64,000 nucleotides of DNA from Populus alba (taxonomy: Eukaryota > Streptophyta > Magnoliopsida > Malpighiales > Salicaceae), in the NCBI RefSeq assembly GCF_005239225.2, contig NC_133294.1:16567631-16631630 (forward strand). The letters run 5' to 3'. Below are positions 11,662-23,504 of the stretch, one piece after another; the stretch's first letter is position 1; each line of letters opens with the position of its first letter. The notes under the pieces were generated by a model. The model was not told the origin of the DNA and ran no database searches. It worked only from the letters and a program-made list of their open reading frames with translations. A program made the translations under genes and the position numbers.

Positions 11662-12850
11662 TGTCGCACGTCTCCCGCGCGGCGTTTGATGATGATTTTT
11701 TTGTTTGTTTTTCTTGATTTGGTTCTTTGGAGTCGCCACCTAGTATTTTGGTCACTAGGAACCCTAACTGGTCTTTCAGAGCTTCTAAGGCAAGGGATTG
11801 GTTTGCGTAAAGGGAAGGTATTAGCACCCCTAGTACGCCCTAGCTAAGGTAAGCTGCTTGGTGTTTGGTTTGCCTTATAATTGCTATGGCGTTGGTGTTT
11901 TCTAATCCCATCGGTTTTTCCTAGGTTTGATTCAAACTAAATTTATTAAGATAGAAATCTAAGGAGATTCCATGTGCTTTAAAAGCTCATTTTTCCCTTA
12001 GTATTTCAAGAGTTTGCGACTCGTAAATCACAATGAAGAAGGATAAAAATTTAGAAATCTAGAGAAATTCAGGGCGCTTTAAAAGCCTATTTTTGCCTCG
12101 GTGCTCCATACTCTCATGGCTCGTAAACCGTGGAGTAAAAAAAAAAGAATTGAAATATCATTGATTATAATCAAGATTTCTTTCAAGGGTGTGTGATGAC
12201 TTATTATTCCTAGAAAATTATTTTGGATATTTATCACTTAGGGTTTCTTTATCCAAATATTAACAGTGAATAATAAGAAGTTATTCCCAATAATATTTTG
12301 GATATTCATCCCTTTGGAATTTCTTTATCCAAACATTAACGGTGAATAATAGATGAATTCTCCCTAAAAATAAGATTTTTGTATTTTTTTGGAATATTGG
12401 CCAATATCCTTTGGAGTTTTACAAACATGTTGTAAAATCCTGAAATACAAGAAAATAATTTTTGTGTTTAAAAAATCTATGCGAAAACACATTTTCAAAA
12501 CTTCCAATATTTTTTTTATATAAAAAAAAACGTTAAAAAACATGTTAGAGTATTGGTCGTATGCAACACACAAGAAAACATTTTTTTTGTTTTTCAAACA
12601 TACACACACACACACACACAACATTTCATGGAAAAATTGGGTATATTTAATATCATATTTGTATTTTCACAATATAAAAAATACAAACCGTAAAATAAAT
12701 ACATGACAAAACAAACGATATTACTTATTTTTTTTTGTGGGTCCAGCTCGACCCATGTGGCTGGGCTGAACCCAGCAAGCCTAGCCAGGTCACTGGTCCA
12801 AATCAGTGACCCGGTTGGGCACTATTGCAAGATGCATGTGTGAATTACTC
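11662..12850 (-). mobile_element. truncated inverted LTR fragment of gypsy family 2
   Basis: The reverse complement matches the right half of the LTR at 16415-18792. It includes the exact LTR terminus (TGTCGCA on this strand), the U5 segment with the GGTGGCGACTCC motif, the repeated 'seven-codon like' AT-rich middle and part of the hairpin region. Similarity stops near 12850. No matching PBS or internal region follows the LTR end at 11662, so this is a truncated or rearranged LTR remnant rather than part of a complete copy. A CA microsatellite lies inside it at about 12603-12620. Confidence 0.8.
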
Positions 12851-13047
12851 AAAAGTAAGTTAATAAAAACATTTCACAATTTAAACATTTTTTTGGTTAT
12901 TATTTTTTTAGGACTTGTTTTTTTTTTTAAGAAACATATAACATCTTATTGCATAAGAGATACAAGTACAATCCTTTAACCCATCCAAAACTTAATATAA
13001 ATTTGTGGTTAGAAGCTAGATCTACCAATAAACTTGATATAAATTAG

Positions 13048-13585
13048 GTTTATGATAATAGCAAAACTTGAGCACAAGAACCTTGTCAGGTTCCTGGGGT
13101 GTTGCATGGAAGGAACTGAAAAGCTTCTAATCTCTAAATTTCATCCTAATTCAAGTCTTGACCAATTCATAATTGGGAACCCTAAGATCAACATTAGCCT
13201 ACAGTTCAATAATAACTATTGCAATGCCTGTTTTGATGGATTGTAAAATCTTGTTCCTTATTATTTATCAAGGAAAATTCCATGTAGTCAATTCTAGGAA
13301 AGTCTTCTGCAATTCCTTCAAGCTTTATGATTTTAAGAACTTTGCAAATCCAAAGAAGTGGTTGCTCTTATGTTTGGAGATGCGCTTCAAGATCATAGAG
13401 GGCATAGCTCGAGGAATTCTATACCTGCATCAGGATTCTCAACTTCGGGTTATACATTGTGATCTTAAGGCTGATAACATTCTTTTAGATGAAGAAATCA
13501 ACACTAAAATCTCAGATTTTGGGATGGCCAAGTTAACTGAAATTGATCAATCGCAAGATGCTACAAGTAGGATCGCAACAACCTT
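13048..13585 (+). pseudogene. CRK-type receptor kinase pseudogene, 5' portion (kinase subdomains III-VII)
   Basis: Two kinase exons are readable. The first (from an AG at 13046-13047) has [21 protein letters not shown] and the hinge/LDQFI region. The second, about 13350-13585, has [18 protein letters not shown], the catalytic loop as [13 protein letters not shown], and DFGMAKL. These match DUF26-type cysteine-rich receptor-like kinases. The usual HRD Arg is Cys here, and no extracellular domain, membrane segment or N-lobe ATP-binding exon is visible upstream. The second exon ends in a good donor (GTAAGT at 13586). The continuation lies 15.9 kb away at 29501 because a copia element sits in this intron. 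Confidence 0.85.
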
Positions 13586-13650
13586 GTAAGTTAAATTCAT
13601 ACCGATAAAGAAAGAGTGGCGAAAACTGACTAGTGAGAACATGCAATCTC

Positions 13651-14081
13651 TGTGAAGCCAGCTAGCTTGCTAGCTAGCAAGTACCAATTGGTGCCACTTG
13701 CCACTCCCACTTGTGCATTGTCTTTTGCATGGATTCTTGCATATAAATAGACAATGCATCCAAGATTATTAGACACACCATAAGAGAGAAACAAGAGAGA
13801 AGAAGAGGAGAGTGAGAGAGGGAAAGTAATCCCATAAAATTGTGAGGTATTTGTGAGGAGAGTAAGTGAGGTGGTTTCTCTTAGTAATAGAGAGATTTCA
13901 GTTGTTCTCCTATTAGTAGAGAGATGTTATAATTCCCACATTACTTAGTAAAATCCTTCTATACTTGCCCGTGGACGTAGCTAAATTGGGTGAACCATGT
14001 AAATTCTTGTGTGTCTAATTTCTCATTTTATCATATCCCTGGTATTTTATCTAGTCAGGTTTGTATGCTAGTATCCTAACA
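13651..14081 (+). repeat. 5' LTR of copia element 1 (431 bp)
   Basis: Starts TGTGAAGCCAGC and ends ...CCTAACA, and matches 29030-29459. The start contains a GCTAGC-rich palindromic stretch. A TATA box (tataaatag) lies near 13743. Confidence 0.9.
13743..13751 (+). promoter_or_regulatory. TATA box in copia 1 LTR
   Basis: tataaatag about 90 bp into the LTR; the same site is conserved in the right-hand LTR near 29121. Confidence 0.55.
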
Positions 14082-14082
14082 G

Positions 14083-14095
14083 TGGTATTAGAGCC
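14083..14095 (+). other. primer-binding site of copia 1
   Basis: tggtattagagcc lies one base after the LTR end. It differs by one base from the TGGTATCAGAGC complement of initiator tRNA-Met commonly used by copia elements. Confidence 0.8.
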
Positions 14096-14391
14096 TTCTG
14101 GTTGGTGTTGTTAACACACAAAAGTTATTCGTGTATACGGTTACTATTCACATCTACGACACTATTCACCTATACGGTACTATTCACATACGTTACTGTT
14201 GGCGTATATAGAAAGTCAGTGCGGTGATTAAATACAGTCTAGGAAGTTCTGTCTAAGGAGATTGGGTTTTAAGCGAGACCATTTGTGACCCCTCCAATCT
14301 TTCCTGGGAACTTACTTAGTGAAGTATTATTCACACGATACTATTTCTATATACGTTACAGATTTGTGAAACAGTGATAGCTGAATAGATC

Positions 14392-15150
14392 ATGGTGAAT
14401 AAAATGACAGCAAAGTATGAGATTGAGAGGTTTAAGGGGAGCAATTTCTCACTGTGGAAAATGAGAATCAAGGCAATCTTAAGGAAAGACAATTGCTTGG
14501 TAGCAATTGGGGATCGGCCCGCAGAGATCATTGATAATGCAAAATGGAATGAGATGGATGCCAATGCTATTGCTAACATACATTTAGCATTGGCTGATGA
14601 AGTATTATCAAGTGTGGTGAAGAAGAAAACAGCTAAGGAGATATGAGATACTCTGACAAAGCTATACGAGTCCAAGTCTTTGCACAATAAGATTTTCTTA
14701 AAGCGGAGACTTTATACCCTTCGAATGGCAGAAACCACGTCGGTGACTGACAACATCAACACAATAAGAACTCTATTTTCACAACTCACTACATTGGGTC
14801 AACAAATAGAGGAAATGAATGTGCAGAGCTTCTACTTTAAAGTCTTCCTAATTCGTATGATCAGCTCATTATCAACTTGACCAATAATATCCTCTCAAAC
14901 TATTTAGTCTTCAATGATGTTGCAGCCGTTATCTTGGAAGAAGAAAATAGGCGCAAAAAGAAAGGAGACAGAAACAGTTCAAACCACGCAGAGGCATTGT
15001 TGGTGTCAAGAGGAAGATCAACGGAGCGTGGCTCCAGTGGGAGTCAAAGGCAGGGGAGGTCCAAATCAAGAAGTAAGAAGACTGTGAAATGCTACAACTG
15101 TGGCAGAAAAGGCCACTTCAAAAAAGAATTGTTGGTTTAAAAAGGGTATA
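14392..15150 (+). pseudogene. copia 1 gag (degenerate)
   Basis: Opens with MVNKMTAKYEIERFKG and the SLWKMRIKAILRKDN signature of copia gag. It continues past a TGA at 14644-14646 in the same frame, then shifts frame near 14830. It ends with a CCHC zinc knuckle (CYNCGRKGHFKKE, about 15088-15125) immediately followed by another frameshift. It would form the virus-like particle; the breaks make that impossible for this copy. Confidence 0.85.
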
Positions 15151-16414
15151 GAGAACAATGCAGAGTCATCAAAACCTCAAGGATGTGTTGCAAGCACATT
15201 AGAAGATGGGGAGATTTTATATAGTGAAGCAGCGACAATCTCTATATATAGAAAAGAGCTCACTGAGGTTTGGTTAATGAATTCAGGAGCAACATGGCAT
15301 ATGACTCCTAATCGAGATTGGTTTCATACATATGAACCCATCTCTGAAGGCTCAGTGTTCATGGGTAATGATCATGCCTTAGAGATTGCCGGTATTGGCA
15401 CCATCAAATTAAAGATGTATGATGGCTCAATTCGCATTATTTCAGGAGTGCGACATGTGAAAGACTTAAAGAATAATCTTTTGTCCGTAGGACAATTTGA
15501 TAGTCTTGGCTGTAAGATTCGAACAGACAATGTAATCATGAAAATTGTCAAAGGAGCGCTGGTGGTTTTAAAGACAAGAAAGATAGTTGCAAACTTGTTT
15601 GTGTTAATGGGAGAAACACATCATGAGGTAGAGGCGTCAATCTCATCAGCTAGTCCTGCAGAAGAGAAGACGATGGTGTAGTGTCAAAAACTAGGCCACA
15701 TGTCAGAGAAAGGTTTGAAAATTCTCTCTGATCAGAAGTTACTCCCTGGGCTTACAAAGGTTACTTTACCTTTTTGTGAGCACTATGTTACAAGTAAACA
15801 GCACAAGTTGAAATTTGGCACATCAACAACTAAAAGCAAATGCATCTTAGACTTGATTCACTCTGATGTTTGGCAAGCACCGGTTGTATCATTAGGAGGA
15901 GCAAGATACTTTGTATCATTCATAGAAGACTTCTCCAGGAGATGTTGGTTGTATCCAATTAGAAGGAAGGCAGATTTGTTCGCTGTCTTTAAAACATTCA
16001 AAGTGCGTGTAGAACTTGAATCTGAAAAGAAGACACCGATGGAGATGTGGACTTGAAAGCCAGCTGATTATTCTTGATTGCATATATTTGAAAGTCCTAT
16101 GTACGTGAGGTACAATACTCAAGAAGTCAGCAAGCTGGATTCAAAATCCAGAAAATGTATATTCTTGGGATATGCTGATAGAGTGAAAGGGTATCACTTG
16201 TGGGATCCCACTGCCCACAAGGTAGTCATCAGCAGAGATGTCATATTTGCATAAGATAAAATGCAAATGGAAGAACATAATAGCATTTTAAATGAGACTA
16301 TAGCAGTCCAAATGGAAAATACTCAGAATCATACTTCTTCTGAAGCTACATCAGAGCATGAAGAACAAAAACAAATAGAGTCTGAAACTATTGAAGTTTG
16401 ACGGTCAACTCGTG
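15100..16414 (+). pseudogene. copia 1 protease and integrase remnant
   Basis: The protease region reads EVWLMNSGATWHMTPN: the catalytic Asp of the DSG box is Asn. The GAG-pre-integrase segment (LGHMSEKGLKIL) and the first part of the integrase core (LDLIHSDVW, FVSFIEDFSR) follow. The frame then jumps to the C-terminal region (SRKCIFLGYADRVKGYHLWD, about 16140-16210), so most of the integrase catalytic core is missing. Stops occur at 15679-15681, 16054-16056 and beyond. The end at 16414 is the insertion point of the gypsy element. Confidence 0.82.
16410..16414. repeat. target-site duplication, left, of gypsy element 2
   Basis: tcgtg, paired with tcatg at 27247-27251. The single difference is what decay of a CpG would give. 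Confidence 0.75.
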
Positions 16415-18792
16415 TGTTGCTACCCAATTTTTGACCCATGTTTTGATAAATTTTTCAAAAAAATAAAAAATAATAATAAGGGGTTTACATGTGGCGATAA
16501 CATAGAGCATCAGGGCTAATATTAAGCGAGCAATATGTCAAGGAGATAATTACTGAACATATATAATTACTGCAATATAAAATACCATAGATATATGATT
16601 TGATTCATGCTGGTTATGAAAAATAATCACTGCAATATAAAATACCATATATATAGGATTTGTTGGTGCTGGTTATAGAAGACAATCTCTGCAATAATTA
16701 TTGCAATATTTTCTTAAATAACATGTATAGAGATTTTCTATATAAATGAACATCCAGCCATAATAAAAGGGGGGGAGGAAAATTTACAATGGACAAAAAA
16801 AAATTAAAGAGAGAAATTTAGGGCAACCATACAAAATAAATAAAAAAAACCTAAACCTAATTTTTTTCTCCCGGCCGAAACCAAGCCATCGCCCCCTCTC
16901 CCCTGTTTTTTTTTTGTTTGGAGTCTTCCCCTCCTCCCCAGCTATTTGCTTCTCCTCCCTCAGCTCCTACACGCACGACCTTCCCTTTTTAGCTAAACAC
17001 AAACTCACGGTCTTCTCTCCCAACCAAGAGGCAGCCGGTGCAGCTCTCCCTCTCCACAACAGCCGTCACTGCTCCTCCCCCTTTCTCAGCCAAGACTTTC
17101 CCTCTGCACACAAGCTTCTCTTCTCCCTTCGCCAGACCTCACTTCCCCAGCGTGCAACCACTGTGAACACCACTTACAGGCCTTCACTCTCTGTCAACAC
17201 AACCCCACGAAACGACTCTCCACTCATCCCATCTCTCCCTCAGCTAAGCCCCGCCTGATAAACATTCAAAACCAGAAGCCACAGCCAACCCTTCCCCCGA
17301 CAGTAACAGAGAAGCAACATCGGAACCTCAGAATGGCCTCCCTTGAAAAATCCCATCAGCTAGCAGCACCACCTCTGCTGAACCATGGCCAGCACCAACA
17401 GCAACCAGAAACGAGCAGAGCCACTCGCCCATCTGGAGCCTCCTCCGCAGCCATCTCTTTCCTCAGCCACAGTAGAAGAATCAGCAGAAGCCATCCTTCC
17501 CTTCCAGCAACACGAGAACAGAGGGAGTTGCTTTCCTTCATCTTTCGTTACTGTGAGAAAGAAAAACAGAACGGAGGAGAGGGAGAGAAGAGAAACAAAA
17601 GCAAAACAAACCGGAAAGAATAGAGACACGAGAGAACAGCAGATGAGCGCAGACAATGAGGACTGAAGAAACCGGGTTCACAGGTAAGCTCTCTCTCTTT
17701 TCTTACCAGCTTTGCATCCATTTTTGTTGTATTGCTACTGTTCAAGTGAAATTTAATTCACTTGAACAGCCAAGGCATGCGTGAGGAAACTCACGCATGC
17801 CTTTGTGCCCAGCCGGGTCACTGGTTTGGGCCAGTGACCCGGCTAGGCCTGCTGGGTTCAGCCCAGCCACACGGGTTGAGCTGGACCCAGCTCCTAAAAA
17901 ACGAGTAATATTGTTTTTTTTTTTTGTATTTTTATATTGTAAAAACATAATTCTCGTATTCAAAACATATTAGGGTATTGACCGTATGCATGAAAACATT
18001 ATATATATATATTATATATATATATATAATATTTGAAGTTTCAAAAAATGTATTTTCGCATGGATTTCTTAAACACAACAAAAAAATATTTTCTTGCATT
18101 TCTGAATTTTACAACATGTTTGTAAAACTCCAAAGGGTATTGGCCAATATTCCAAAAAATATAAAAATCTTATTCTGGGGGGAATTCATCTATTATTCAC
18201 CGCTAATGTTTGGATAAAGAAATCCTTAAAGGACGAATATCCAAAATATTATCGGGAATAATAAATCTGCACACATCTTTAAAGGAAGCCTTGATTATGA
18301 TTGAGGACATTTCAAAAATTTTAACACCACTATTTACGAGTGTGAGAGTATAAAACACTAAAAAAAAATAGGTTTTTTTTTAAAAGCGCCCTAGATTTCT
18401 AAATTTTTGTCCCTCTTCCTTGCGATTTACGAATCGCAAACTCTTGAAATACTAAAGGGAAAAATGAGCTTTTAAAGCACATGAAATGTCCTTGGATTTC
18501 TATCTTAATAAATTTAGTTTGAATCAAACCTAGAAAAACTAATGGGATTCAAAAACATCAAACACCATAGCAATTATAGAGCGAACTAAACACGAGGCAG
18601 CTTACCTTAGGTAAGGCGTACTAGGGGTGCTAATACTTTCCCTTTACGTAACCAGTCTCTTACCTTAGAATCTCTGAAAGACCAGTTAGGGTTCCTAGTG
18701 ACCAAAATACTAGGTGGCAACTCCAAAGAACCAATCAAGCAAAAACAAACAAACAAAATCGCCATCGAACGCCGCGCGGGGGACATGCGACA
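16415..18792 (+). repeat. 5' LTR of gypsy element 2 (2378 bp)
   Basis: Long LTR with a TATA-like tatataaatg near 16738, a GC-richer CT-biased leader (16870-17700), two perfect hairpins (17772-17844) and a conserved U5 that holds a PBS-like echo (18715). Open frames at 16914-17666 are composition artefacts of the CT/CA-rich leader. Confidence 0.9.
17772..17844 (+). other. twin perfect hairpins in 5' LTR
   Basis: 17772-17785 pairs with 17790-17803 (14 bp, GAAA loop), and 17811-17824 pairs with 17831-17844 (14 bp, 6-base loop). Both arms are perfectly complementary. The second hairpin is also recognisable, decayed, in the inverted LTR fragment (about 12770-12815); both are missing from the 3' LTR. 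Confidence 0.85.
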
Positions 18793-18795
18793 GAA

Positions 18796-18813
18796 TGGTG
18801 ACTCCACTGGGGA
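18796..18813 (+). other. primer-binding site of gypsy element 2
   Basis: tggtgactccactgggga begins three bases after the LTR end. It resembles the PBS reported for Tat/Ogre elements (tRNA-Arg type); the tRNA identity was not verified. Confidence 0.75.
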
Positions 18814-19620
18814 CACTAGGACTAAGCTTGGTAATTATTTTTTTATTATGCTATGTGTTGTTGGTTTTTTTTTACTATGAATGGTTTACTTGGTTTAAAA
18901 GCTTTAGCATGCATCTTTCTATTTTGTCTTGCATGGTATAGTCATGCATCACTATATTATTATAATCTTTTTGAGGGCACACTTATTAAACTTTAAGTTA
19001 AGTGGGGGACTAGCAGCTTGCCTTATGACTTGAGTCAAGGTTTAAGTTTGTGTAAACCCCAACTCTTTGTTGAGTGTTTAGACTGATATTGATTGGTACA
19101 TGTTTCATCCCACTATCTACCGAACCCCCATATTGCCTTTACAAGGGTGATCACTAGGACAACAAGAGACCCTTTTTAGAGACCGAGTAGTAAACCTACC
19201 CTATGTATCACGTAAAGGAACTAGAACTTATCATTAGGATGTATGCTCCATAATATCTTTTTGCATCCAAACAAGCCTAAGCTCAAAGCATCTTGAATCT
19301 GAAGACCTTCATTCAAAAGCTAGCCAAGGGAGAGATGTTCCAGAATTGGGAGACCCAAGAAACTCCATTGGTGTTCAAAATTTAATCAACAATGCTTGTT
19401 TGATCATGATATTGTGTTGTTTTCCTTTTTCAACTTTTTAAATCGAGGTTCCAAATGTCAATGGGATTTTATCTTTGTTTTTTTTAGCCAAACTTTTCAT
19501 TTTACTGAGATCATGCATTTTCAAAAGTTCATCTTGATGTTTTTACACATCACTTTCCGTTTTCAAAGTGAATCTTTCATAACAACACCTGCACTTTACA
19601 CTTAGAATGAATGGCCGAAC
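18814..19620 (+). other. non-coding leader of gypsy element 2; gag absent
   Basis: About 800 bp without coding potential between the PBS and the first pol-like sequence. A gag gene would be expected downstream of such a leader but none is recognisable, so a deletion is inferred. Confidence 0.6.
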
Positions 19621-20860
19621 TTTAAAGAATACGTATTAGTTGTAAAAGAAGAAGAATGAGAGGAAAATAACATTAGGGAATTCACCAAATTTATAGGACA
19701 ACATGAACAAGCTTGAAACCCGCTAGAGAGAAGCTTGAAACCATAGATGTGGGCGATGAAGAAATCAAGAGAGAGTTGAAGATACGGACTTTGATCACCC
19801 TTAAAGAAAGAGAAAAGTTGATTGCACAACTTCGAGATTATGTAGATGTTTTTTTTTGCTTTGTCCTACAAGGATATGCCTGGTTTGTATAGGGTAGCCC
19901 TAGTAGAAGGATGCAAGTCGATAAGGAAAGGTTGAGAAGGACCAATCCGAATAAAGGCAAAAATTGAAAAGTAGTGGAACGCTAATTTTCTAAAAATAGT
20001 CAAGTATCCACAATGGGTGTCCAACATAGTTGTCGTGCCCAAAAAAAAAAAGATGAAATCAATATTTAGACTTTAGGGACTTAAATCGGGCTAGCTCTAA
20101 GGATAATTTTCCTCTACCACACATAGATGTGTTGGTCGATCCATATTACTTTATGGATGGATTTTCGAGCTACAATAAGATAAAAATGGCGCAAAAGGAT
20201 AGAAGAAGAAACCTTTGTAACACTATGGGGAACCTTTTGCTACAAAGTCATGCCATTTGGATTAAAGAACATTGGAGGCACCTACCAAAGGGCCATGTTG
20301 ACTTTATTTCATGACATGATGCACAAAGAGATTGAAGCATACGTGAATGACATGATTGCTAAATCTAGAGAGGGAGAGAATCATGTCCAAATATTGAAGG
20401 AATTATTTGAAAGACTAAGAAAGTACAGGTTGAGGCTTAACCATGCAAGGTGTTCATTCGGGGTGAAATTTAGGAAGTTGTTGGGATTTATGATGAGTGA
20501 CAAAAGGATAGAAGTGGACCCCGGTTAAGTAAAAGCTATTCAATCTATACCAACTCCCAAGACTGAGAAGGATGTAAGAAGGTTCCTGGGAAGGTTGAAT
20601 TACATTGCTCGGTTTATATCCCAATTAACCACAACTTGTGACTCAATCTTTTATTGTTAAGGAAGAACAATCTCGAAATTTGGAATAAGAGTGTGAAGAA
20701 GCTTTTGAGAAAATCAAGCAGTACCTACTAAATCTACCCCTATCTATCAAGCCTAATTGCAAAATGGCAAGTTCTACTGGCTGAGTACGACATAGTATAT
20801 ATGACAAGGAAAGTCATTAATTTCATCGCCGATCACCTAGCTAACCATGTTGTGGAAGAT
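19621..20860 (+). pseudogene. gypsy 2 reverse transcriptase and connection remnant
   Basis: Multiply frameshifted RT. Recognisable parts are the N-terminal ELKIRTLITLKEREKLIAQL region (about 19770), FMDGFSSYNKIKM (about 20150), MPFGLKNIGGTYQRAM (20250) and the catalytic box as YVND (about 20340), where the first catalytic Asp is Asn. FVERLRKYRLRLN-like and LGFMMSDKRIEVDPG segments follow. Changes of frame occur within 20100-20300 and after 20528, and part of the RNase H is deleted. Confidence 0.83.
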
Positions 20861-22226
20861 TATGCGCTGTTAGAATTTGATTTTCATGATGAAGATGTGC
20901 GTTCAATCAAGGAAGGGAAATCAAATTGGTGGATGATGTACTTTGATGGTGTTATGGTAATGGAGTGGGGGCAGTGCTAATCTCTCTTGATAAGAAACAA
21001 TATCCGGTTTCAGTTAAGTCGCAGTTTGGGTGCAATGACAACATAGGAGTATGAAGTTTGCATTCTTGTTTTAAAGGTGGCCTTGGAGAAAATTATTAGA
21101 AAGATAGATATGTATGGAGACTCGTTTTTTATTATTTTTCATGAGAAAGGAAAAAGGCAAACTAAGGACGAGAAGTTGAGACCTTACCAAGAATACCTGT
21201 CTAAATTGGCTAGAGAATTTGAGGAAATAAAGTTCACCGGTCTAGCAAGGGAAGGAAGCCATTCTGACGTTTTGGTCACGCTAGCTTTTATGGCTAGAAT
21301 AGATTTTGGGCACAAGGTACAGCCGGTACACATTGATAAAAGAAATGACTTAGCTCAGTTGAAAGGGAAATAGATGGAAACCCTTGGTACGATGATATCA
21401 AGAATTTCATCCAAAACCAGACATATCCCATGGGAGCATCCAAAAATCAACAAGAAGACTTTGAGGAGGTTGGCAATGGATTTCTATCTTGATGGGGAAA
21501 CTTTGTATAAGAAATCATCTTATGGAACTTTGTTGAGATGTTTCGATGACGTGGAGGCAAAAGGTGGTAAAGAAATTTATGGAAAGAAATTTTATCTGTT
21601 GATATGGTCCACTAGAAAATATTATAATTAATAATGCCTAGAACTTCAATAGCAAGATGAATGGTCCGGTAGAAGCTGCTAACGAAAATGTCAAAAAGAT
21701 TATTCAGAAGATGGTGGTCACCTATAAGGATTGGCATGAGATGTTGCCATTTTCCCTTTACGCATACCACACCACAATATGAACTTCAACAGGAGCGACC
21801 CCGTACTATTTTGTATATGGAATGGAGGCAGTGATGCCTTTAGAAGTGGAAACCCCCTCATTAAGAGCATTGGTAGACTTTGAGTTTAGAAGAGGTGGAA
21901 TGGGTAAAAGTTAGATATGAAAAGTTGAATCTAACAAGTGAAAAGAGGATAGCTGCAATCTGTCATCATCACGGATGGCCAAATCATATGATAAAAAGGT
22001 CTGACCTTGAGGATTCCATAAAGGAGATTCTTGTACTGAAGAAAATATAGTCTTTACCAGGAGAAGATTAGAGTAAATGGGCGGCAAACAATAAGGGCCC
22101 TTACATGGTAAAGAAAGCGTTCTCGGGAGGAGTTTTATTGTTATCTAGAATGGATGGAGAAGATCTAGTTAGACCTGTGAATGTTGACTCTATAAAGAAA
22201 TACTATGCTTCCCGATCCATAAAATA
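20861..22226 (+). pseudogene. gypsy 2 second RNase H and integrase remnant
   Basis: 20930-21360 matches the archaeal-type RNase H of Tat elements (MYFDGV, MYGDS, followed by the tether). 21374-21631 matches the region before the integrase zinc finger (KKTLRRLAMDFYLDGETLYKK). The zinc finger and most of the DDE core are gone. The sequence then resumes with MNGPVEAANENVKKIIQKM (about 21660) and the C-terminal GMEAVMPLEVE region, ending near 22226. Deletion and stops make it non-functional. Confidence 0.8.
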
Positions 22227-23015
22227 AAATCCGACCGTGAATTCTGTCTGTAAAGAACCTTTTCTTTATAAAAGCGCATGATCTCATAGCATTCAAGATC
22301 TTTTACTTAAAAGAACTGTTTTTACACATGACTAAGAAGATGACTCCATCAATTCTCAAATTGGAGGGATCCAAACCAAATTTAAACCTGGTAGGTATTG
22401 CACACCACACTAGGGGGCAAAAGGTGCACATAGAGGTCTATAGTGAACCAAAGCTCAAAAGGGTATCATCAATAGAACTTTTGAAACACCTTTTTATGAG
22501 AGTTGATTAAAAAACAAAATATGATAATTGCATTGAAAGTTTTAGTTTTCATGAACAAACCCAAAATTTTTTAGTTTTCCTTTTATAAATAATTTCTTAA
22601 AAAAAAATGGAAAAGATAATTAAAACATCGGCAAAAGCATAATACAAAGCAACGTTCAATGGATCAAGAAAGGGCCCCACAAGGAACTAGAGATCTCATC
22701 ACCAAGCATAAAAAGGATAGGAAATATAGCACGTGGAGCATATTTCAGTTCAAGAGGATAGGTCGGGCAAACAAATGGAAACAGGAACTCGAAGAAGTCT
22801 ACTATGGAAAGGGGGGACCTACGTTTCCAAAATAGGTAACAAAAACATGCATGCTATATTGTCATAACACTAACTTGGCAAGAAAGGTGTAATGAAAGCC
22901 AAATTAGTTCCAAGTTTTTTGGGAACTGCTAAGAAACAGAATCTCAGGTCAACAAAACTACGGAAAATTATAGGAATTGTGAACCAACACTGCTTCATTC
23001 CTCGAGGTATGATGT
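22227..23015 (+). other. post-pol non-coding part of gypsy element 2
   Basis: No supported gene; one 60-codon open frame at 22328-22510 has no recognisable domain. Confidence 0.5.
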
Positions 23016-23021
23016 TTTCTT

Positions 23022-23415
23022 TAAGAATTTTAAGAGGGGCCAGTCACCCGATGTTAAGATTGTTTCTTAGAAAAGCGGGGAGTTTTCTAAGAATTTTAAG
23101 AGGGGCAGGTCACCCGATTTTGAGACCATTTCTTAGAAAAGTGTGGAGTTTTCTGAGAATTTTAAGATGGGCCGGTTAGCCGATGTTAAGACCATTTCTT
23201 AGAAAAGCGTGCAGTTTTCTAAGAATTTTAAGAGGGGCCCGTCACCCGATTTTGAGACCATTTCTTAGAAAAGCGTGGAGTTTTCTAAGAATTTTAAGAG
23301 GGGCCAGTCACCTGATATTGAAACCTTTTTTTAGAAAAGTGTGGAGTTTTCTAAGAATTTTTAGAGGGCCGGTCACCCGATATTGAAACCGTTTCCTAGC
23401 AAAGCATGGAGTTTT
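23022..23415 (+). repeat. 66-bp tandem repeat, 6 copies
   Basis: Units start with taagaattttaaga at 23022, 23088, 23154, 23220, 23286 and about 23351. The 66-bp length is a multiple of three, so several units stay open in one frame and give an apparent 22-residue repeat peptide. There is no start context or conservation to support a gene. Confidence 0.92.
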
Positions 23416-23504
23416 TTCTATAAAAAAAAAACGTGGATTGGTTCTAGAATTTTTTAAAACGGGTAGGTCTCCAGATATTGAGAACCCTATCTATAATCCT
23501 TTTT

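Noticed and set aside
16914..17666. Several overlapping open frames in the 5' LTR, one partly shared with 25627-25875
   Set aside because: They lie in the CT/CA-rich LTR leader, overlap on both strands, have low-complexity composition and are shared only because the two LTRs are copies.
22892..23386. A protein made of 22-residue repeats (LRILRGA ... FLRKAWSF)
   Set aside because: The frame is open only because the 66-bp tandem repeat is a multiple of three; it is interrupted, has no domain and lies in the non-coding 3' region of a retrotransposon.
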